A stretch of DNA of 64,000 nucleotides, taken from the NCBI GenBank assembly GCA_019009955.1, contig CM032228.1, positions 3,234,001-3,298,000 on the forward strand. The letters are read 5' to 3'. A program made the translations under genes and the position numbers. The notes beneath the pieces are model-generated. The model ran no database searches. It was not told the DNA's origin and was given only the letters and a program-made list of their open reading frames with translations. This DNA comes from Riptortus pedestris (Eukaryota; Arthropoda; Insecta; Hemiptera; Alydidae). This document shows, in pieces, positions 13,863-20,292 of this stretch (positions within the stretch are counted from its first letter, which is position 1; every line of letters starts with the position of its first letter).

Positions 13863-16800
13863 CTGTTACCGCTCAAGCGGTCGCAATTATTGTTTAATCG
13901 TTACCAAACTCGATATTTAGTCGTTTTATGTAAAAAGAAAGATCGAGTTTGTTAACGGCTGAAATCGGTCAGCATGAATTTAGGGGAGGGGGTTTAGAGG
14001 GAAAGAATTTCGAAAATTCAAAATATCTCTGTTACTATACGTCGGATCAATAATTGTATAGAGCCAATCTTATTGCATATGAAATTTACTATAAATATTG
14101 TTATATACATTTATTCTCTATCCTGAATATTATAGATATTTGCATTTTTCAGTTTTCAGCCTTCAGCAAACCCCCACTTCTACTCATGTCATTATCAATA
14201 AGCAGTTATTTCATGAACCATTTCATTACAAGGTTAAACACCAAATATTGTTTTCATTGAACCTTTACTTTGTGAGATATATGCAAATACGTTCTGTTGA
14301 CCCCCTCCCCTTCTTTTGTTATAGGATTACTTTGAGTGATTGAGATAATACTGATTCTGATACATTACAAATTATAGCACTAGCTTTCCGGTCTATCTAT
14401 CTATTCAGTCCTACGAGGTTGGCTGGCCTGTTTGTTTACAATTCAGCCACTTTCCGTTGTAGAGATTATTAACTTATATTCTAAATTAACTGAAAGCTTT
14501 CTCATTACCGTTTGTATTTATTCACTTAACATTCGCAATAGTGTTAGCTGTATGTATATTTATCTATTGTAAACCCTCGCGTGGGAAATCTGCTTAGTTT
14601 ACATAGTCCCTGCTTGGCGGACTTTTATCTATTATGACTGGACTATAGGGGCTGCAGGAAATCTGGAAACAGGTCGAAAGTTATCTCGCCAGTAGAATTG
14701 TGACAAATTTTTTCAAACTTTTATCTCTTAATTTGTCTGATTACTGTTTATATTAGAAGAGATTTTGTATTGTTGTAGGTATGGATACCACATTTCAGAA
14801 AACTCTTATTTCTTTTCCAATGAGCCTGCTGCTGTCAAGGCCATGTTCGACAATCTAAGAAATGTGAATAACCAACCGAACTCTGTAAGAACTTTCTTTT
14901 TCCCATAGCATTTTCAGTGAAATAACTCGATGAAACTCTCATACATATTGTTTGTGCTTTCAGTATCCCGAATCGCTGTTAGATGGCAAATACAAAGTTA
15001 TTGGAGTAAGGGATCTAACAACTGGTTTCGATTCGACTCAGCCCGACAAGAAGGCTCGCCTACCGACCTCCAAGTCGTCACAGATGATTACATTCACTTT
15101 CGATAACGGTCTTGTTGCAACTCTACGGACGAGTGGAACAGAGCCTAAATTGAAGTACTATACAGAACTGTGTGCACCACCAGATATGCAGTCAGTTTAT
15201 TTTACCGAATTATTTTTTATTTACACTGAAATCATGTCAACATTACATATCTAATGTGTCATAAAATTCATTGGCTGGCTGCAAACAAGTAATGGATTTA
15301 TTAAGCAGGCCCCTTATCTTACGATAGTCTTCGATTTACGAGTCGGCATTTCCCGCAGGTTGCATCAGTTGCATCAACACAGTCTCATGTGCCTCTGAAT
15401 GGAAGAGAGCTTTCTTGAGAAATTCATAGATGAATTGTTGACAAGAAAATATTTGTTTTGTGTGTGTATGTGAGCCTGCATGCATGAATTTTTGTGTGCT
15501 TGTAGGGTATATTTGTGTTTCTGTGTATTAGCAGATTTCCCGATAGCGATTTTGTTCGATCGTTACTCAAATTGATATTTGAACGTTTTATGTAAAATTC
15601 ATCGATGGCTGATCAAGTTCGTTAATGGCTGAAATCCGACCTGTGTAAGTAAGTGCATGAGAGACTTTTAGCAGATTTCCCTTGGGGAAAATCACTCAAT
15701 TCATGATGCGATTTTTGAAAATGTTCACAAATGTCCATCGATCCTGCCTTGCAGATGATGAAAATAAAGCCTCAATTTTTGTCTCATCATTAACAACTCG
15801 ATATATAAGAGTTTTATATAAAAATAAAGATCGAGTTGGTTAATGGCTGAAATCTGATTGGGGGGAAGGGAGAGGAGGTTCGGAGGGGGAAATTTTGAAA
15901 ATTCCAAATATCTTAGTTATTATATGTCGAATATAAAAAAAATGGGGTCTTTTTTACTTAACACATGCCAGTGATTTAACTCATTATTATATCAATAACA
16001 GTGAAGATTTTTTGTTAACAATTGTTTATTTAAATATAACCAAGGTTTCTAGTAAACATGAATATAACCATAAATGAAATTAATAACATTTTTCATTGTG
16101 GAGGCCAATAGTTTCTCATTGATTCCAATATACATTCAAAAATGTCCCTATTTTCATATCTTCTCCTATATATAAATTCACAAAGATATGAATCAAACAA
16201 AGTTCTTCTAGTTCCACATTCGTTTTTGTTTCTTCTTTTTATACTAGCCCATAGCGACTCAATTCTTTGAGTGTGTGCACCTGTTTTTGGGTCAACAAAA
16301 TTTTCACTATGATTGACAGTAAAATGTTTGTACCTCATTCCTGGAATTTTTTTCAAACCATTATATGACCTCCATAAATCTGAGTATATTGTTGTACCCG
16401 GTCGTATTGAATTTTTTATGCACTCCGTTAATGTTTCAGCTGTTCTGTCCGGTACAGCATAGAGGAAAACTTCTCTGTTCTCCCTACATACACCTCCAAA
16501 AACCCATTGATTTGGGTAGAGTCTTCCCTTTTGGTATTTTCTTTTAGAAAAACAACTTTCATCAATTTCAACGTTTAAACCCTCTCCACCAATTATCATT
16601 GATTTTTCTAAAATATCCATAGCACAAATTTCTCTGAGCATATTCTTCCAATCTGTTATTGTTTTTTTAGATATATTCAATTCCTTCTTACAAAATTTTG
16701 TAGTTGCGTATCCATTTGCCCATGCGTATATGAATAGTAAACATTTCCTTAATGAAATTTTACAATGTTTAAACCATGTACCATTAAGCGCAGCAACGTA

Positions 16801-19314
16801 TTGCCTACAACTTCTCATATTGCATTGATAAAATGGCGATCTAGTTTTGCTGAAATAAATCTTCATATAATGTCCTTTTTTACACTTTCTCTTTCTGTGA
16901 AGTACTCCATACTTCTGTAAATATTGAAAAGCTTTTTCTTCGGAATAGATCAACTTATTAAGTTTTAAAAGATTCATAATAAAAAATAAACACTCCCTAA
17001 ACTTTTAACCTGAAAGTATACTGAAGATAAATGATCACATGGTAGTAGGCGTATCTAATATCAAATGATATGTTATCGTGATCACCTTTTACTTAGAAAA
17101 TTAACTGGCATGTGTTAAGTAAAAAAGACCCAAAAAATGTATAGAACTAATCGTATTTTACATTAAATTACCTATAAATGTTGTTAAATACATACTTTCT
17201 CTATCATGTATATTAACCAAGATATTAGGATTTTTTAGTTTTCATCCTTCTGCAAACCCCCATTTCTACTCATGTCATATTAGCAATAAGCTGTTATATC
17301 ATTAACCACTTTATTCTAAATTCTTAAATATCACGTATAGCTCTCAAGAGCTCTTTATTATGCAAAATAACGTACTTGGAAATGTAGTGTGATGGCACCA
17401 TCAATTACGACTTTATGGTCTTGACTCAAAAATATTTATCTGATTTATACGATACTTGTTATTTACCAGTTTCATTCGGCACTAATGATCATATCTGTTA
17501 ATTGGTGAAATCGGACCAGGAATAGTGGGGTTTATAGGAGGGAGGGGGGAGGACTTTGATAATTCAAAATATCTCCATTATTGAAAAATGTTATAGAACC
17601 AATGTTGTTTAACTATTGATGTTCTACAATTATTGTTTTATACATTTGAGGTCAGTTCAAATTTATATATATATACAGTGCTGTGAAAAAGTCTTTGAAC
17701 AAAACTGTTCTTGTGAGAATAATTTAAATAATTTCATTTTAGCACTTAATTTTTTACTTATTATTTTGCTAAGAGTCCTAAATGTATTGTGCATTTAACT
17801 TTCTAATGTAAAAATGTGTACAGTGGTGGATAAAAGGATTTATAACTGCTTGTCAATATTGTCACTATTAGGTTCTAAATTCTTTTTATAATCCTTTCTA
17901 TTGACATCATCTTAATGTTTGCATTATTATCATCTCTTTCTCTTGAAATCAGTATAAACGTTCAGTTGGAAGGTACAACATATTTGTGAAAACAAAAAAA
18001 AAACGTTTTTATTCATAGAATACTGCGTTTTTTCAAACAGTAAGTAAAATTTATAGTGTAAAATAATTTTCCTTAATAAACTTATTTTTTTCTGTACTTT
18101 AAACTAACTGATTTTCAGGAAATGGTGAAAATTAATCTTCTTGATAGACAGAAAGTGATTATTTTGTATCAGCAGGGCCTTACTATTCGTGAAATTCAAA
18201 GGCAAGTGAAAGGTTCTATTTCAGGAATACACTATATTATTAAAAAAATTAAAAACAGCAAATGTATTGTGGACTTAAAACGTTCTGGTAGGCCCCGAAA
18301 GTTAAACCGTGCTGCAGAAAAACATTTGAAGTTGTTATCTTTGCGCAACCGCAAAAAGAATAGCACACAACTTGCTCAAGAAATAGCTGAAGCCACAGGT
18401 ACACAAGTATCTTCTTCTTTGGTTAGAAGGAAACTTATAAGTTTTGGACTTAGGGGATGTGTGGCTAAGAAAAAACCATTTTTCCGTCGTGGAAATAAAG
18501 GAAAGCGTTTGAAATTTGTGAAAGAACATGAAAATTGGACCGAAGAGGACTGGAAAAAAGTTTTATGGACCGACGAATCAAAATTCGAAATGTTTGGCTC
18601 TAGGAGAAGACAGTATGTGAGGCGGCGGCCAGGAGAGGAGTATTTGGAAGAATGCTTAAATCCAACTATGAAGCATGGAGGAGGTTCTATAATGGTTTGG
18701 GGTTGCTTCTCCGGCTATGGAGTAGGAGATCTTGTGAGAATAGAAGGGAAAATGGATGCTAAAAAATATCACAGTATTCTTACATCTAATGCAATACCAT
18801 CTGGGTTGAGGCTTATAGGGCCGGGATTTCTTTTGTAGCATGACAATGATCCAAAGCATACAGCCAGAACTATCAAAGATTATTTGGCAAGAAAAGAAGA
18901 ACAGGGACAGTTAAAATGTATGGAATGGCCACCTCAGAGTCCTGATTTTAATCTTATAGAGCATTTGTGGGAATTACTTGATAGAAAAAGAATTGAAAGG
19001 CAACCAAATTCTTTAGAAGAGCTGTGGAGAATCCTAAAAGAAGAATGGGAAAAAATTTCCCCTGATTACATAGCCTCTTTAATTTCTAGTGTTAAAGATA
19101 GATTGCTGAGCGCCAAAAGAAATAAAGGAGGACATACTAGATACTAATTTTTTGTTTGTGCTATATGGTTATTAAATATTTTTTCGCTGCAATATTATAT
19201 GGGTGGTATTTTTAATTAAATAAAATATTTGTTTCACAATAATTTTGTTTTTTCCCTTTTCTTCCAACTTAGATTATTTAAAAAATTACTTTGTTCAAAG
19301 ACTTTTTCACAGCA

Positions 19315-19380
<66 letters not shown>

Positions 19381-20238
19381 CTGCTACCTCTAGCGGTCGC
19401 CAAATTCTGTCTTTCTTTTTGTTAATTCTCTTTGCCTTATATAGCATTGACCAGCTGTTTTAATATTTTATTTCTTTTAATTTAAATACATTTGAAAGTA
19501 TTGCCTTTAATCTCACATGGTGCACCTAGAGTGACCGAGTTCGATTCTCGCCTGGGCAAAGGAAATTATTTAGTGACAGAATTCATTAAATAACATCCTA
19601 AGTCTCACCATAGCTAGAAAAGGGTGGTAACCAGTAGATAACCCGTCCCAATTAGCCTTAGTTGCAAAAAGTGGACGTTAATAAATAATAATAATAAAAT
19701 ACATTTAATTTAACATGTGTTGGAATATAAAATCTGTACAATAAAGGAGGCAGTGTTCAGTCGTCATTTCAATTTTGAATCTCCCGCACTCGCTGAGTTT
19801 ACAAACCCGCCACACATATACAGATCACCAAGGCTGTGGCCTACAGCGGAAACTACTCAAGAAGGCATCGGCTAGTTACAAGGATACAGTCAGTTGGTCT
19901 TAGACGCTCGCTGGGGGTTGTTTCTACGGCCAGTGGGGCTTTGCCCCTCTTCCTCCGCTACAGATAACCGCTTCATAGACAACCGCAGTTGGAATTCACC
20001 CGTGATAGAGTCAGTCAGTTGTTTCATTTCCCGCAAAGCTGCCATCCTGTGCAGATCACCGTAACCGGCTGGAAGTCAGATCTTCTACGGAACACAGAAC
20101 ATAGCAATGAAGGAGGACTCCACTTCTAGGAACGTTTTCGTTTCCCGCAGGTGCCTATTTTAATAATGCTAGCATTATTTGCGCAATTATCAAATGTGTA
20201 CTCACACAATATAGGACCTATCGCTCATTCTATGTATA

Positions 20239-20292
<54 letters not shown>

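Larger units (their letters stand above)
15530..17655 (+). mobile_element. HINE copies split by Merlin
   Basis: 15530-15660 and 15667 onward have AGCAGATTTCCC starts, CATCGATCCTGCC and GGCTGAAATC(T/C)GA interior blocks. The interior CGTCGGATC...TTGTATAGAACCAATC block is interrupted at 15945-17131 by Merlin and continues with GTATAGAACTAATCG on the far side. This shows the HINE came first. Confidence 0.7.
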
